A stretch of DNA of 64,000 nt from Chitinophagaceae bacterium (GCA_016720745.1 JADKKA010000022.1:1116001-1180000), one strand, 5' to 3'; shown: positions 15,397 to 24,931, counted from the first letter of the stretch. Program-made: numbers and translations. Notes: generated by a model from the sequence alone, not told the origin.

Positions 15397-16130
15397 AATT
15401 CTTAAAAAATATCGCCGGTCGCCTGATGGCTGTTTGGGCCATGCTGAGTTTTATGCTCAGCTTCTTACTCATTTTTATTCCGGCCATGATGACCTGGCTC
15501 ATACCTGATCCAAAAGGACAGGGCATTTTTATACGCATTGCAAGAATCTGGATGCGGATCTGGTTACCATTAGTTGGCTGTCCGCTAAAAGTTAAAGGGG
15601 AGGAATATTTTGAAAAAGGGCAAAGCTATATTGTTACCTGTAACCATAATTCCCTGATGGATATACCCATCTCCTGCCCCTTTATACCCGGTCCCAATAA
15701 AACCATTGCCAAATCAAGTTTTGTAAAAGTTCCACTCTTTGGTTTTTACTATATGAAGGGTTCCGTGATCGTAAACCGGAACAGCGAACAAAGCCGGAGA
15801 AGTAGTTATGATAAAATGAAAGCCGTTTTAAAAAAGGGCATGCATATGTCTGTTTACCCCGAAGGCACCCGGAACCGGACAAATGAACCGCTGAAAAAAT
15901 TTCACGATGGGGCATTCCGTTTAGCAACAGAGACCGGTACCGCCATCATTCCGGCTGTCATTTTTAATACCCGTAAGGTATTACCTGCAGGAAAAGGGCT
16001 TTGGTTTATTCCTCACCGGCTGGAAATGCATTTCCTCCCTCCTGTTGAAGCCATCAATAAAACAACAGAACAATTAAAAGAAGAGGTCTTCCGAATTATG
16101 CAGGATCATTATACCGGGAAGTTGAATTAA
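15393..16130 (+). CDS. plsC: 1-acyl-sn-glycerol-3-phosphate acyltransferase
   Basis: Acylates lysophosphatidic acid to phosphatidic acid at the inner membrane. The 245-aa protein starts with a membrane helix (about 12-36, AVWAMLSFMLSFLLIFIPAM). Catalytic block NHNSLMD (84-90) supplies the H-x4-D pair, followed by the substrate-binding YPEGTRNR (155-162) and a later AIIPAVIF. The ATG at 15393 overlaps the GNAT stop (ATGA) and is preferred over an ATG 45 bp upstream that lies inside the acetyltransferase frame. The TAA stop overlaps the stop of convergent lptD. Confidence 0.92.
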   Translation: MKFLKNIAGRLMAVWAMLSFMLSFLLIFIPAMMTWLIPDPKGQGIFIRIARIWMRIWLPLVGCPLKVKGEEYFEKGQSYIVTCNHNSLMDIPISCPFIPGPNKTIAKSSFVKVPLFGFYYMKGSVIVNRNSEQSRRSSYDKMKAVLKKGMHMSVYPEGTRNRTNEPLKKFHDGAFRLATETGTAIIPAVIFNTRKVLPAGKGLWFIPHRLEMHFLPPVEAINKTTEQLKEEVFRIMQDHYTGKLN

Positions 16131-18847
16131 AAATTGGGGAAAGACCGGGTACGATTAATCCGGAGATCCTGTAATACCGATGCTTTGGGACTGATAGAGA
16201 AACTGAAGAATTTATACAATCCCACCGGTGTTACATCAATCGACATCTGCCAGCAGTGCATATCACGGGAAATTCCCATCTGGAACATCTGGAGATTCTT
16301 TCCATCAAAATCATAATAACCACTGACGGAGAAATTCCATTTGGGAGTGAGGTTAAAACTGCCGCTGAAATTCATATTGGAAGTAAAATCCTTTTCAAAA
16401 CCGGTCAAGTCGGCTTTCAACCGGTTGACAAATGAAATAGATAATCCCACATTGAGCTGCCAGGGAATATTGAAATCAACAAACTCCGATGGGTTCTGAT
16501 CCTTATAGGCCAGCAACTGTTGCTGATCTGCAGCGAGGTTGGGATCCTGCATGGCCAGCTCCTGTTGCTTCTTCCGCAATTCCTCTTTCTTGGCATCCTT
16601 GGGTTTGCTTTTGAAATTGGTACTAACAGAGATGCTGCCATAGGTTAACCTGCCCAGTTTGAACTTCCCTCCTTCCCAGGCATATTTATCTATATCCACC
16701 CCGTTCTGATTGGTTTGATAGGGATCCAAAACGGTATTGGCCGTGATACTGATTTTTTCAAAGAGGGTGGTTCGCAGGTAAATATTAAAGAGATCCAGTT
16801 TGAGTGAATCACGCAGGAAGTTATAGCCGCTGCTGAAACCAAAACCATCGATCAGTTTCACAATCTTCTTTGCATCAGCGGCGGTATCTTTTTTGGGCCT
16901 CACTTTCATCTCCAGGTTATTATCCAGCTGGAAACTGATGCCACCTGTTCTGCCTTCTCCATAACCGGGATAAAGGGCACCCGAGTATTCCGAGAAGCGA
17001 TAAGCAAATCCCCTGGAGACTGTATCGGTATAAAAATTTTTCCTTGATAAATCCGGTTTATAATTAAAGCTGATGGATGGCCGGATCACGTGCCGGATTC
17101 CAAGCACTCTTGAATTCTTGAATTGATAGGTACCGAAAATGGCTGTATTGAAACCAAGCGAGAACGTGATCTGATGATCGGTGAAGAATCCCTTGGTGAT
17201 GGTGGTATCAGATTTTTGTTTGGCTGTATCCCATTTGCGCCGCATTTTTTGAGCGATCCAAACCTGCGAATAGGAAATACCGGGAGAAACAATCACGGCC
17301 CCTCCGGCTATCGGCGGTAAGGCCAGGGTGATCGGGAAATTATGTTGTGCTCCCCACTGGAAAGTATCAATCAGGTCTTTCAGGCGGAATGCGGTATCAT
17401 AAAAAGAAAACTGGTTTCTGAACGTACCGTTATAAGCCACCCCCAGTTTCTGGTACCATTTATTCCCCAGTGAATTTTTTCCCTGGAAGGGATAGAGTGT
17501 ACTCACCGAGAAACCGGCATCCGGTAAACTCACATTCACGAGACGTGTCAGGTTATTCTGGTTATGGTTCGCAGATAAAGTAAGGTTATAAGGTTTCCCG
17601 ATCCAGTTCTTGGAATATGAAATGGATGAACTCAACTGGTTCTGGAAATTCTGCCGGGTATTATTTGTCACCAGCTGGTTATAACGGGTAGACCCCGCAT
17701 TCACATTGGCAGAGAAATTAGTTCCGGGTCTGGCTTTTCCGTCTACACTGTGTGACCAGGTTACAGAAAAGGTTTTATTCTTCAGAAAATCAGGGTCCCC
17801 TTTAAAATTAAATTTAGTGGCCAGCAGACTCAGGTTAAAGGCACCGCTATATCGATAGCGTTTCCGGTAAGTCGGGTTCAGATTGACCGACCAGCCTCCA
17901 TAGGAATAAACATTCCCATAAACTTTTACATCCCAGTATTCGCTAAGCACTTTATAATAGCCCAGTCCTTCCAGTCCCAAACCAAATTGCTCATTGGCAC
18001 TGAAGCGGGGAGGCAGTAATCCGGAATGGCGTCCCTTGCTCAGCGGATAAAATCCAAAGGGCAGCCAGATGGGAACCGGTACCCCTTCAAATTCGGGATG
18101 CGCGGGACCTGATACAGCCAGCTTGCCATTGATCACTTTCATTTTTGGCGTAAGGAATGCAAAATGCGGCTCATCCAGGTTACAGGTGGTAAAGCGGGCT
18201 TGTTTGATAAAAGTGGTAGTCTCGTTTACTTTTTTGGCCTGTCTGCCATTTACAAAAATTTCGCCTTCCTGGGTCGTCGTGTTTTGGGTTAAACCCACCT
18301 GTGTTTTAAAATTATAGCGGATGGTATCGCTGGTAAATTCGTTGGTACCGCTTTTGAAATGGGCCTGATTAATCACTGTACCCGTGCTGTCTTTGTCGTT
18401 GACGGCTGTTACAATTTGAGTAGCCTGGTCCAGTTCCACTTTCGGGGCGGTGAGTGTGATATCCTTGTATTCTGTTTTTGTTTTGCCATAGAGCAACACT
18501 TTTTTATCCTTAATCAGGATCACGGCTGAATCGGCGGCCTCATACTTTACGGGTGCATCCAGCGAGTCCTTGGAAAATTTGATGGAAAAAGTATCGATGG
18601 TCGTCACTGTTTTGGAAGAATCGCTGCCAGGGAGTCGGGTGGTATCGGTGCTTTCGGTTGCCGATTTCCGGAGTGAATCATTATTCAGGGGAAGTCGGGT
18701 CGTATCATAACGGCTTGTTAAAGCCATGCGAAAATCACGGGCAGTAATACCTGATGCTGCTGTTTTCCACGTTTGTGCATAAAATATCACAGCAGTCAGT
18801 ACCCCGTAAACAATATAAATTGGCCTAAATTTGTACAGTTGCTTCAT
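16127..18847 (-). CDS. lptD: LPS-assembly outer-membrane protein LptD-like
   Basis: A 906-aa outer-membrane protein that should insert LPS into the outer leaflet. An N-terminal anchor/signal (about 10-28) and a Ser/Thr/Asp-rich linker (30-75) are followed by a beta-jellyroll OstA domain (about 85-215: DSAVILIKDKKVLLYGKTKT, LTAPKVELD, FKSGTNEFTSDTIRYNFKT). Next is the motif PHFAFLTPKMKVINGKLAVSG and a large C-terminal beta-barrel (VPVPIWLPFGFYPLSKGRHSG to the end, alternating aromatic strands). This matches the Bacteroidota LptD-like family rather than the E. coli length (784 aa). It is divergent from two amidase genes, with an OstA-like gene further on, giving an envelope-biogenesis cluster. 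Confidence 0.88.
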   Translation of the reverse strand: MKQLYKFRPIYIVYGVLTAVIFYAQTWKTAASGITARDFRMALTSRYDTTRLPLNNDSLRKSATESTDTTRLPGSDSSKTVTTIDTFSIKFSKDSLDAPVKYEAADSAVILIKDKKVLLYGKTKTEYKDITLTAPKVELDQATQIVTAVNDKDSTGTVINQAHFKSGTNEFTSDTIRYNFKTQVGLTQNTTTQEGEIFVNGRQAKKVNETTTFIKQARFTTCNLDEPHFAFLTPKMKVINGKLAVSGPAHPEFEGVPVPIWLPFGFYPLSKGRHSGLLPPRFSANEQFGLGLEGLGYYKVLSEYWDVKVYGNVYSYGGWSVNLNPTYRKRYRYSGAFNLSLLATKFNFKGDPDFLKNKTFSVTWSHSVDGKARPGTNFSANVNAGSTRYNQLVTNNTRQNFQNQLSSSISYSKNWIGKPYNLTLSANHNQNNLTRLVNVSLPDAGFSVSTLYPFQGKNSLGNKWYQKLGVAYNGTFRNQFSFYDTAFRLKDLIDTFQWGAQHNFPITLALPPIAGGAVIVSPGISYSQVWIAQKMRRKWDTAKQKSDTTITKGFFTDHQITFSLGFNTAIFGTYQFKNSRVLGIRHVIRPSISFNYKPDLSRKNFYTDTVSRGFAYRFSEYSGALYPGYGEGRTGGISFQLDNNLEMKVRPKKDTAADAKKIVKLIDGFGFSSGYNFLRDSLKLDLFNIYLRTTLFEKISITANTVLDPYQTNQNGVDIDKYAWEGGKFKLGRLTYGSISVSTNFKSKPKDAKKEELRKKQQELAMQDPNLAADQQQLLAYKDQNPSEFVDFNIPWQLNVGLSISFVNRLKADLTGFEKDFTSNMNFSGSFNLTPKWNFSVSGYYDFDGKNLQMFQMGISRDMHCWQMSIDVTPVGLYKFFSFSISPKASVLQDLRINRTRSFPNF

Positions 18848-18858
18848 CAGGTAACGGG

Positions 18859-18866
18859 CAAATGTA
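18859..18866 (-). promoter_or_regulatory. Possible -7 box upstream of lptD
   Basis: The bottom strand reads TACATTTG, an exact TAnnTTTG match, but it ends only 11 bp before the lptD start codon, leaving almost no leader. It may instead be chance in this AT-rich spacer. Confidence 0.3.
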
Positions 18867-18932
18867 AATCATTATGCCTCCCGTTGTTAGATGAAGAATG
18901 AAACAATTTGTGAAATGAGCTTTAAAATTTGA

Positions 18933-18950
18933 ACCGGCGGCAACGCCGGT
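18933..18950. repeat. GC-rich hairpin in the lptD/amidase divergent spacer
   Basis: Arms ACCGGCG and CGCCGGT with a GCAA tetraloop form a perfect 7-bp stem in the middle of the divergent intergenic region. It has no T tract, so a terminator role is unlikely; it could be an operator or mRNA leader structure. Confidence 0.4.
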
Positions 18951-18999
18951 GGCCATTATCTGATCCAATATTATTCCGAAGACCTGTAAAAAGCAGCGC

Positions 19000-20067
19000 A
19001 TGATTAAACGAACCTTTCTACTTTTCCTGGTACCTTCTGTTTGTCTTACCATATTCTCTTTTATTCAGTCGGATCAACCAGCTGCCAAAAAGAAGCAGCC
19101 GGTGATAAAAACCATTATCCTGGATGCAGGGCATGGTATCCGGGAGAACGGAGGCCACGATGGCGCCAAGGGTTCTTATTCCTGGGAAGATGATATCTGT
19201 CTGGCCATCTCCAAAAAACTAATTAAGGATATCAACCGGGAATACCCGGATATTAAAGTGGTGGAAACAAGACCTACTGAAAAAATCACATCACTTTATC
19301 GCCGGGCAGATATTGCCAATGAGAACAAGGGGGATATTTTTATCTGTATCCATGTGAATGCGGCACCTGGTCAAAGAAGATCTGAGATTACAGGTTATAA
19401 AACGCAGACCTATTATGTTGGCAAGGGCAAGAACCGGAAAAAGAAAACAAAGGAAGTGCCCCAGTATCGTTACTGGACGGAGCCCAGCAAGGCCAAGGGA
19501 ACGGAAACCTATATCTGGGGAGCGCATAAAACGGATGACAAGGAACTGGTGGTAAGGGAAAACGCTTCCATGCTTCAGGAAGAGAATTATAAAGAGAAAT
19601 ATGGTGCGCTGGATATCAATTCCCCTGAGTTTGTGGCCATGGCCCTGCTCAAGACCAAACAATATTTCAAACGCAGCGCCACTTTTGCAGGTATGATCCA
19701 GGATGAATTTGTAAAAGTGGGTCGGGTAGATCGGGATGTTCGTCAGCGTGGTGTAGGCATCTGGGTATTACAGGCCACGGCCATGCCCAGTGTACTGATT
19801 GAAACCGGTTTTATCACCAACCCTGAAGAAGAAGCTTATCTGAACAGCAATGAAGGCCAGTCTGAAATCTCCCGTTGTATCATTTCAGCACTGAAAAATT
19901 ATACAAGCTGGATGGAGAAAAAACAGGAAGAAAACCTGAAGGATGAAAAAGAAAATGATAAGGAGAAAGAAAAAGACAAGGATCCCAAAAAAGGATTCCA
20001 GGCTGGTGTGAAGAATTTCCTGGAAATGGTGGACCATAACGAGAAAATACAGCGCCGCGGGCGTTGA
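19000..20067 (+). CDS. N-acetylmuramoyl-L-alanine amidase (Amidase_3), first copy
   Basis: Zinc amidase that cleaves the amide between MurNAc and the stem peptide. It has a signal/anchor segment (MIKRTFLLFLVPSVCLTIFSF) and then the Amidase_3 domain: TIILDAGHG with the first zinc His, GSYSWEDDICLAISKKL with the second acidic ligand, IFICIHVNAAPG with the second His, and the catalytic-Glu region GIWVLQATAMPSVLIETGFITN. An insert of about 30 basic residues (KTQTYYVGKGKNRKKKTKEV) follows the second His, as in Bacteroidota homologues. The C-terminus is a highly charged Lys/Glu tail. It is tandem with a paralogue 14 bp downstream. Confidence 0.93.
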   Translation: MIKRTFLLFLVPSVCLTIFSFIQSDQPAAKKKQPVIKTIILDAGHGIRENGGHDGAKGSYSWEDDICLAISKKLIKDINREYPDIKVVETRPTEKITSLYRRADIANENKGDIFICIHVNAAPGQRRSEITGYKTQTYYVGKGKNRKKKTKEVPQYRYWTEPSKAKGTETYIWGAHKTDDKELVVRENASMLQEENYKEKYGALDINSPEFVAMALLKTKQYFKRSATFAGMIQDEFVKVGRVDRDVRQRGVGIWVLQATAMPSVLIETGFITNPEEEAYLNSNEGQSEISRCIISALKNYTSWMEKKQEENLKDEKENDKEKEKDKDPKKGFQAGVKNFLEMVDHNEKIQRRGR

Positions 20068-20081
20068 ATCCCTGATTATTT

Positions 20082-21074
20082 ATGACCAAACTGCTCATTA
20101 TGCTGAGAAGCAGCAAACTGCTATTACTGGCCGGATTATTAGCCTTTACAAATACTGGTTTTGCCCAACCTGCTGCCCGCAAGGGTATCAGGACCCTGAT
20201 CATTGACCCCGGACATGGTGGTATAGATCCCGGAGCCAGGGGAAGTTTTACTTCAGAAGCAGCCATTGCCCTGCAGGTATCGAAAAAATTTGGAGATACA
20301 CTGGCCAAAGTGTATCCCGAAATGAAAATCATTTATACGCGTACTTCCGATATTGTTCCTGGTAACTCCCCCACCATTGATGCCGGATTAAAATACAGGG
20401 CCAACCTGGCCAATCAGTCGGGCGGAGATTTATTCATAGCCATTCACCTCAACTCTGCCGGTCGCAAAGCCGGTGGCTGGTATGAGCGTAAAGTGGTGGA
20501 TAAAATCCCAAGAACCAAGACTTATAAGAAAGGAAAGAAAACATACACCAAGACTTATTACGAATACGTATATGAAAACGTCTATGTAGAGAACAAGGCC
20601 AAAGGCACCGAAACCTATGTATGGGCCATGAATAAGAATGATTCCAAGATCAATTCGGTGACCAAGAACAATGAATATTCCGGGGAAATTGATTCCACTT
20701 CTGCCCTGGCCATGCCCGACCCCAGCGATCCCGTTGAAAAAGCCAGGATGCTGATCTATGCGCAGAATTATTTCCGGAAAAGCCTGGAACTGGCCAGTGA
20801 AGTGCAGGAGCAGTTTAAAGATGCCGGTCGCGTTGACCGGGGGGTTAAACAAAGAAATGATAAAGGAATCTGGGTATTGCAAGCCACCGGAATGCCCAGT
20901 ATCCTGATCGAAATCGGCTTTATTTCCAATACCGAGGAGGAACAATATATGGCAAGCGAAGAAGGGCAAAGAGAGATTGTGAATAATATTTTCGCAGCAT
21001 TTAAGAAATACAAGGAAAAGCTGGAAAAAAAGAGCGAGGAGAAGGATAAGGAGGAGGGGAAGAAGGGGTTTTGA
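20082..21074 (+). CDS. N-acetylmuramoyl-L-alanine amidase (Amidase_3), second copy
   Basis: A paralogue of the preceding amidase, 330 aa. A signal peptide (LLLLAGLLAFTNTGFAQP) precedes LIIDPGHGGIDPGARG, FTSEAAIALQVSKKF, DLFIAIHLNSAGRKAGG, a basic insert (RTKTYKKGKKTYTKTYYEYV) and GIWVLQATGMPSILIEIGFISN. The zinc ligands and the catalytic Glu are present. Start could be 20082 or the internal ATG at 20100 (MLRSSKLLLL), which gives a more usual signal peptide. The charged C-terminus (KEKLEKKSEEKDKEEGKK) mirrors that of the first copy. Confidence 0.92.
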   Translation: MTKLLIMLRSSKLLLLAGLLAFTNTGFAQPAARKGIRTLIIDPGHGGIDPGARGSFTSEAAIALQVSKKFGDTLAKVYPEMKIIYTRTSDIVPGNSPTIDAGLKYRANLANQSGGDLFIAIHLNSAGRKAGGWYERKVVDKIPRTKTYKKGKKTYTKTYYEYVYENVYVENKAKGTETYVWAMNKNDSKINSVTKNNEYSGEIDSTSALAMPDPSDPVEKARMLIYAQNYFRKSLELASEVQEQFKDAGRVDRGVKQRNDKGIWVLQATGMPSILIEIGFISNTEEEQYMASEEGQREIVNNIFAAFKKYKEKLEKKSEEKDKEEGKKGF

Positions 21075-21205
21075 GCAGTCGGCAGTCGGCAGTCGACAGT
21101 CGTGAGTCATGAGTCAAACAGCGTTCTTAAATAGAAAAGGCCGGTCATTGCCAGATACCTTCTATCGGACTTCAGGTCTTTCCGACTTGCGGACTTTCCG
21201 GACTT
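21075..21205. repeat. Spacer with CAGTCGG- and CGGACTT-type word repeats
   Basis: 21075-21115 consists of near-tandem 7-8 bp words (cagtcggcagtcggcagtcg, then acagtcgtgagtcatgagtc). 21163-21205 carries another word family (cggacttcaggtctttccga onward). The first family matches the insert in hutU and the tract at 24238-24299; the second recurs upstream of ychF (61433-61467). Confidence 0.6.
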
Positions 21206-21252
21206 ATTTCCTTAATTTGCCCTCTTAAACCAATTCGGTTAAACTTAACCTA

Positions 21253-22233
21253 ATGAAGGTCAGCAACGAAACAAAAGTCGGCATCATTACCATTTCGGCC
21301 CTTACGATCCTGATCCTTGGATTTAATTTTCTGAAGGGCAAAGACTTATTTAAAAAAAGCAGTAAGATCTATGCCGTATTCACGGATCTGGGCTCCCTTT
21401 CCAAATCAAATGAAGTCAAGATCAATGGTTATGTGATCGGCAGTGTGTTTAAGCTGGAGGCTAAGGATAAGGACATGACAGGTATTGTGGCCACCATCAA
21501 TCTGAGCCAGGATGTGAATATCCCGGTTGATTCCAAAGCCATGATTTCCTCCCCTTTAGTGGGCGCATCTTATATTGTTATTGAGAAAGGAAGCAGTAAG
21601 GAATTCCTGAAGCCTGGGGATACATTGACTACCCGGGTAGATGTGGGAATTCTGGATGATGTAAAAGCCCAACTGACTCCTACCCTAACCAAGGTTCGCA
21701 GTACCCTTGACACCCTCGATCAAGTGATGGGTAATGTAAACAAACTGCTTAGTGCCAATAACCAGGATGCAATTGCCCAAACACTGGCCAACCTGAATCA
21801 GGCCAGCAGTCACCTGAATGGCTTGCTGAATCCCACCACAGGATCCCTGGCACAAACCCTGAAAAATACAGAAGAGCTGACTGCCAGTCTGAAGAAAAAT
21901 ACGGATGATATCAACGCCACTGTAGGCAATGCCAAAAAAGCCTCAGAGAAACTGGCTGCACTGGAATTACAACCCACGATTGATGAACTGAATGGCACGA
22001 TCAAACAGTTCAAAGGCATCCTCACTAAAATAGAAAGCAAGGATGGTACCCTTGGCGCATTGGTCAATGACCGGAAGCTCTATGATAATCTTTCCAATGC
22101 CGTGTTAAGTATGGAAGTTCTGTTGGACGACCTGCGCACACACCCCAAACGCTACGTTAATTTATCCATCTTTGGCAGAAAAGACAAGGGCGGGGCATTA
22201 ACTTCGCCCCTGCCGAAAGACACTGTCAAATAG
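21253..22233 (+). CDS. MCE/MlaD-family protein
   Basis: A 326-aa protein with one N-terminal membrane helix (about 9-26, VGIITISALTILILGFNFLKG) and a periplasmic MCE domain (about 38-118: IYAVFTDLGSLSKSNEVKIN, GYVIGSV, ISSPLVGASYIVIEKG). A long, probably coiled-coil or helical C-terminal region follows (130-280, repeats of LNQASSHLNGLL and TLKNTEELTASLKKNTDDIN). MCE proteins form hexameric rings that shuttle phospholipids between membranes with an MlaEF ABC transporter; the ATPase and permease are not in the window. It abuts the OstA-like gene with no gap. Confidence 0.88.
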   Translation: MKVSNETKVGIITISALTILILGFNFLKGKDLFKKSSKIYAVFTDLGSLSKSNEVKINGYVIGSVFKLEAKDKDMTGIVATINLSQDVNIPVDSKAMISSPLVGASYIVIEKGSSKEFLKPGDTLTTRVDVGILDDVKAQLTPTLTKVRSTLDTLDQVMGNVNKLLSANNQDAIAQTLANLNQASSHLNGLLNPTTGSLAQTLKNTEELTASLKKNTDDINATVGNAKKASEKLAALELQPTIDELNGTIKQFKGILTKIESKDGTLGALVNDRKLYDNLSNAVLSMEVLLDDLRTHPKRYVNLSIFGRKDKGGALTSPLPKDTVK

Positions 22234-24165
22234 ATGATGCATTTTTACCGTTTTATTTCACGCCAATGGCTATTCCTGTTTTTGCTGTTACTGACCCAGA
22301 CTGTCAGTGCGCAGCAACCTGTTCCTGTTGTAACAACGGGCCCATCCACAGACAGTCTTGTTAATATTGAAATATTACCCGGTGTTCGTAAACTGGAATT
22401 CAGGAAACTGGATGATTCCACCCAGTTAACCATCCTGGCCGGAACGGTAAAATTAAAACAGGGCACTGCCTTATTTTTCTGCGACAGTTGTGTGATCAAT
22501 AACCGCACCCAGACTTTTGAAGCCTGGGGCAATGTGCATATCAATGATGCGGATACGGCCCATGTGTATTCCAGTCATCTCCGTTACCTGATCCAGAAAA
22601 GAATTGCCTTCCTGGATGGCGGCGTCCGGCTCACTGATGGCAAGGGCATCCTCACCACCCCCGATCTGGAATATGATATGACCACCAGTATCGGTACCTA
22701 CCTGCATGGTGGTAAGGTGATTAATAAAAAAACAGTACTCACCAGTCAGGAAGGGTTTTATTATGCCGACTTGCATGATGTGTATTTTAAAAAGAATGTA
22801 TTACTCATAGATCCGGCATATACCATCCGAACGGATTCACTGCTATATAATACCCAGAGTCAGATGACCCGCTTTATTGCGCAGACTTATATCAAAGACA
22901 GCAGCGGAAGAGAGATTGAAACAAAGGAAGGCTTTTATGATCTGGCGAACGGCAAGGCTGAATTCGGACAAAGACCGATTATCAAGGATGGCCCCAGAAG
23001 ATATACTGCCAATAGTATCAAAAGAGATGAAGAGTCGGGTATCACGACAATGACCGGCAACGCCGTGGTGGTAGATTCGGCACAGGGTACCACGATCATT
23101 GCGGGAATCATTATCAATGACAGCAAAAATGAAAGAACACTGGCGACTAATAAGCCACTGATGATTATCAAGCAGGATAATGATTCGATTTATATCACGG
23201 CGGATACTTTGTTCTCAGCCCGTCTGACTGATTTGTATGAAGCCCGCGAAATCAAAAGAAAAGAAATCGCCCGGCAGGATTCGATTCAACAGGCGAAACT
23301 GGCTGCTGATTCTGCACTGCAGAAGAAAACCGGAATTGATTCATTGACAAAACAACAAAAGAAAGCGGGAGCCGATTCACTGACCAATAAGCAGGTTTCT
23401 GATAGTTTAACTGTCGTTAAAACAATGCCAGATTCAACAAAGAAGCAAACGGTCAATACAGATTCTTTAACCGTTCAGAAAACTGATAAGGCTGATACGT
23501 TACTGCGGCAAAAAACGGATCTCACTAAACTAAGCAAAAAGGATACCCTCGTAAAGGATACCATCAGGGGAACCAGAGTGATGACGCTGAATAAGAAAGA
23601 CAGTACTAACCGGTATCTGGAAGCTTATCGCAATGTGAAAATATTTTCTGATTCGTTGCAGGCGGTGAGTGATAGTTTGTTTTATTCTTTCCAGGATTCC
23701 GTATTCCGATTATACCAGAACCCCATTGTCTGGGCCAAGGAGAGTCAGATTACGGGAGACACCCTCCTGCTCTTTACCAAAAACAAAAAAGCCGACCGGC
23801 TCAAGGCATTTCAGAATAGTTTTCTGGTAAATCAGATAGAGCCCGGTATTTATAACCAGGTCAAATCAAATCGCCTCGATGGCTGGTTTACGGATGGGAA
23901 TATTGATTCGGTGCGATCAGCCGGGGATGCTGCCTGTATTTATTATATACAGGATGAGGACAGTGCCTATACCGGCATCAATGAGTCAAAGGCGGATGTG
24001 CTGGATACTTATTTTAAAGATAAAGAACTGGATAAAGTCGTCTTCCGCACCCAGGTAACCGGCACGATCTGGCCCATCCGGCAGAAACAACCTTCTGAGA
24101 TGCGTTTACCGGGCTTCCGCTGGCTGGATGCCAAAAGGCCGAAGACGAAGTATGATCTTTTTTAG
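22234..24165 (+). CDS. OstA/LptA-like protein
   Basis: A 643-aa exported protein (signal peptide ending TVSAQQ). It has repeated OstA-type beta-jellyroll segments: LTILAGTVKLKQGTALFFCD, FEAWGNVHIND, LRYLIQKRIAFLDGGVRLTD, TPDLEYDMTTSIGTYLHGGK, SQEGFYYADLHDVYFKKNV and MTGNAVVVDSAQGTTIIAG. These support a role in carrying LPS across the periplasm to LptD. A Lys/Ser/Asp/Thr-rich stretch with repeated DSLT (about 352-450) splits the domain from a further OstA segment (470-640, YRNVKIFSDSLQAVSDSLFY). It is larger than E. coli LptA and typical of Bacteroidota OstA-like proteins. It starts on the base after the MCE stop. Confidence 0.83.
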   Translation: MMHFYRFISRQWLFLFLLLLTQTVSAQQPVPVVTTGPSTDSLVNIEILPGVRKLEFRKLDDSTQLTILAGTVKLKQGTALFFCDSCVINNRTQTFEAWGNVHINDADTAHVYSSHLRYLIQKRIAFLDGGVRLTDGKGILTTPDLEYDMTTSIGTYLHGGKVINKKTVLTSQEGFYYADLHDVYFKKNVLLIDPAYTIRTDSLLYNTQSQMTRFIAQTYIKDSSGREIETKEGFYDLANGKAEFGQRPIIKDGPRRYTANSIKRDEESGITTMTGNAVVVDSAQGTTIIAGIIINDSKNERTLATNKPLMIIKQDNDSIYITADTLFSARLTDLYEAREIKRKEIARQDSIQQAKLAADSALQKKTGIDSLTKQQKKAGADSLTNKQVSDSLTVVKTMPDSTKKQTVNTDSLTVQKTDKADTLLRQKTDLTKLSKKDTLVKDTIRGTRVMTLNKKDSTNRYLEAYRNVKIFSDSLQAVSDSLFYSFQDSVFRLYQNPIVWAKESQITGDTLLLFTKNKKADRLKAFQNSFLVNQIEPGIYNQVKSNRLDGWFTDGNIDSVRSAGDAACIYYIQDEDSAYTGINESKADVLDTYFKDKELDKVVFRTQVTGTIWPIRQKQPSEMRLPGFRWLDAKRPKTKYDLF

Positions 24166-24168
24166 AAG

Positions 24169-24299
24169 AGATATTGGGTATTAGGTATTGGGTATTTAGG
24201 ATTTTGGGATATTGGGATATTGGGTACTCCCGACTATTGACCTCCAATTCCGACTGTCTACTGCTGACTGACGACTGCTGACTGTCGACTGCCGACTGA
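24169..24299. repeat. Spacer with GGGTATT and GACTGCC word repeats
   Basis: 24169-24228 has irregular repeats of gatattGGGTATT (gggtattaggtattgggtat and so on). 24238-24299 has gactgtctactgctgactga and similar words. Both word types recur elsewhere in the window (25789-25809, 21075-21115, 61406-61424). No gene is seen here. Confidence 0.6.
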
Positions 24300-24367
24300 A
24301 CTTTTACATTTCCTTTAAACATTGCTGGCACTATTTTTCGTTTACATGGGGAACTAAATCATCCATC

Positions 24368-24856
24368 ATGAAGAAAATCATTGTAGCTACGCTTTTTGTC
24401 CTGGTTGCCGGCACTTTTTATACTGCATCTGCGCAAGGTTATAAAACAGCACTGGGTGTGCGACTGAGCAGTTCGAATGCCATGCAGAACAATTCTGTAT
24501 CCTTTAAACAATTCATATCAGACAAAACAGCCATAGAAGCCCTTTTCACTTTTGGTGATCCGCTGGCCTTGGGTGCTTTGCTGGAATTTCACAAGCCCCT
24601 GAATCCGGAAGGATTGACCTGGTACTATGGGGGCGGTGGATATATTGGCTTTGTAAAGAAACTGAATACGAATACCGGAAAGGAAGGCACGGACGCCAAT
24701 TTTGGTGCCCAGGGGGTGATCGGACTGGATTATAAGTTCACGAATATCCCCTTAAACATCTCCCTCGACTGGAAACCAGAGTTAAACCTGGTCAATGATA
24801 TCAATTTTGAACCGGCTGCCATTGGATTTACGGCCAGGTTCACTTTCGGCAAGTAA
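24368..24856 (+). CDS. Small outer-membrane beta-barrel protein
   Basis: A 162-aa protein with a signal peptide (MKKIIVATLFVLVAGTFYTASAQG). Alternating amphipathic strands follow (KTALGVRLSSSNAMQ, GLTWYYGGGGYIGFVKK, FGAQGVIGLDYKF, LNISLDWKPELNLV), ending in GFTARFTFGK. The length and pattern fit an eight-stranded porin-like or OmpA/OmpW-like barrel, but no specific family is recognised. It is monocistronic, with a strong terminator directly downstream. Confidence 0.75.
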   Translation: MKKIIVATLFVLVAGTFYTASAQGYKTALGVRLSSSNAMQNNSVSFKQFISDKTAIEALFTFGDPLALGALLEFHKPLNPEGLTWYYGGGGYIGFVKKLNTNTGKEGTDANFGAQGVIGLDYKFTNIPLNISLDWKPELNLVNDINFEPAAIGFTARFTFGK

Positions 24857-24880
24857 TTTCTCTATGGACACGGACGGCAG

Positions 24881-24931
24881 ACCCCGTTACCATCCTTTGT
24901 AAACCAAAGGAAGGTACCGGGGTTTGTTTTT
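24881..24931 (+). terminator. Rho-independent terminator
   Basis: Arms ACCCCGTTACCATCCTTTG (24881-24899) and CAAAGGAAGGTACCGGGGT (24904-24922) form a long stem with few mismatches, followed by TTTGTTTTT. It ends transcription of the beta-barrel gene. Confidence 0.88.
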
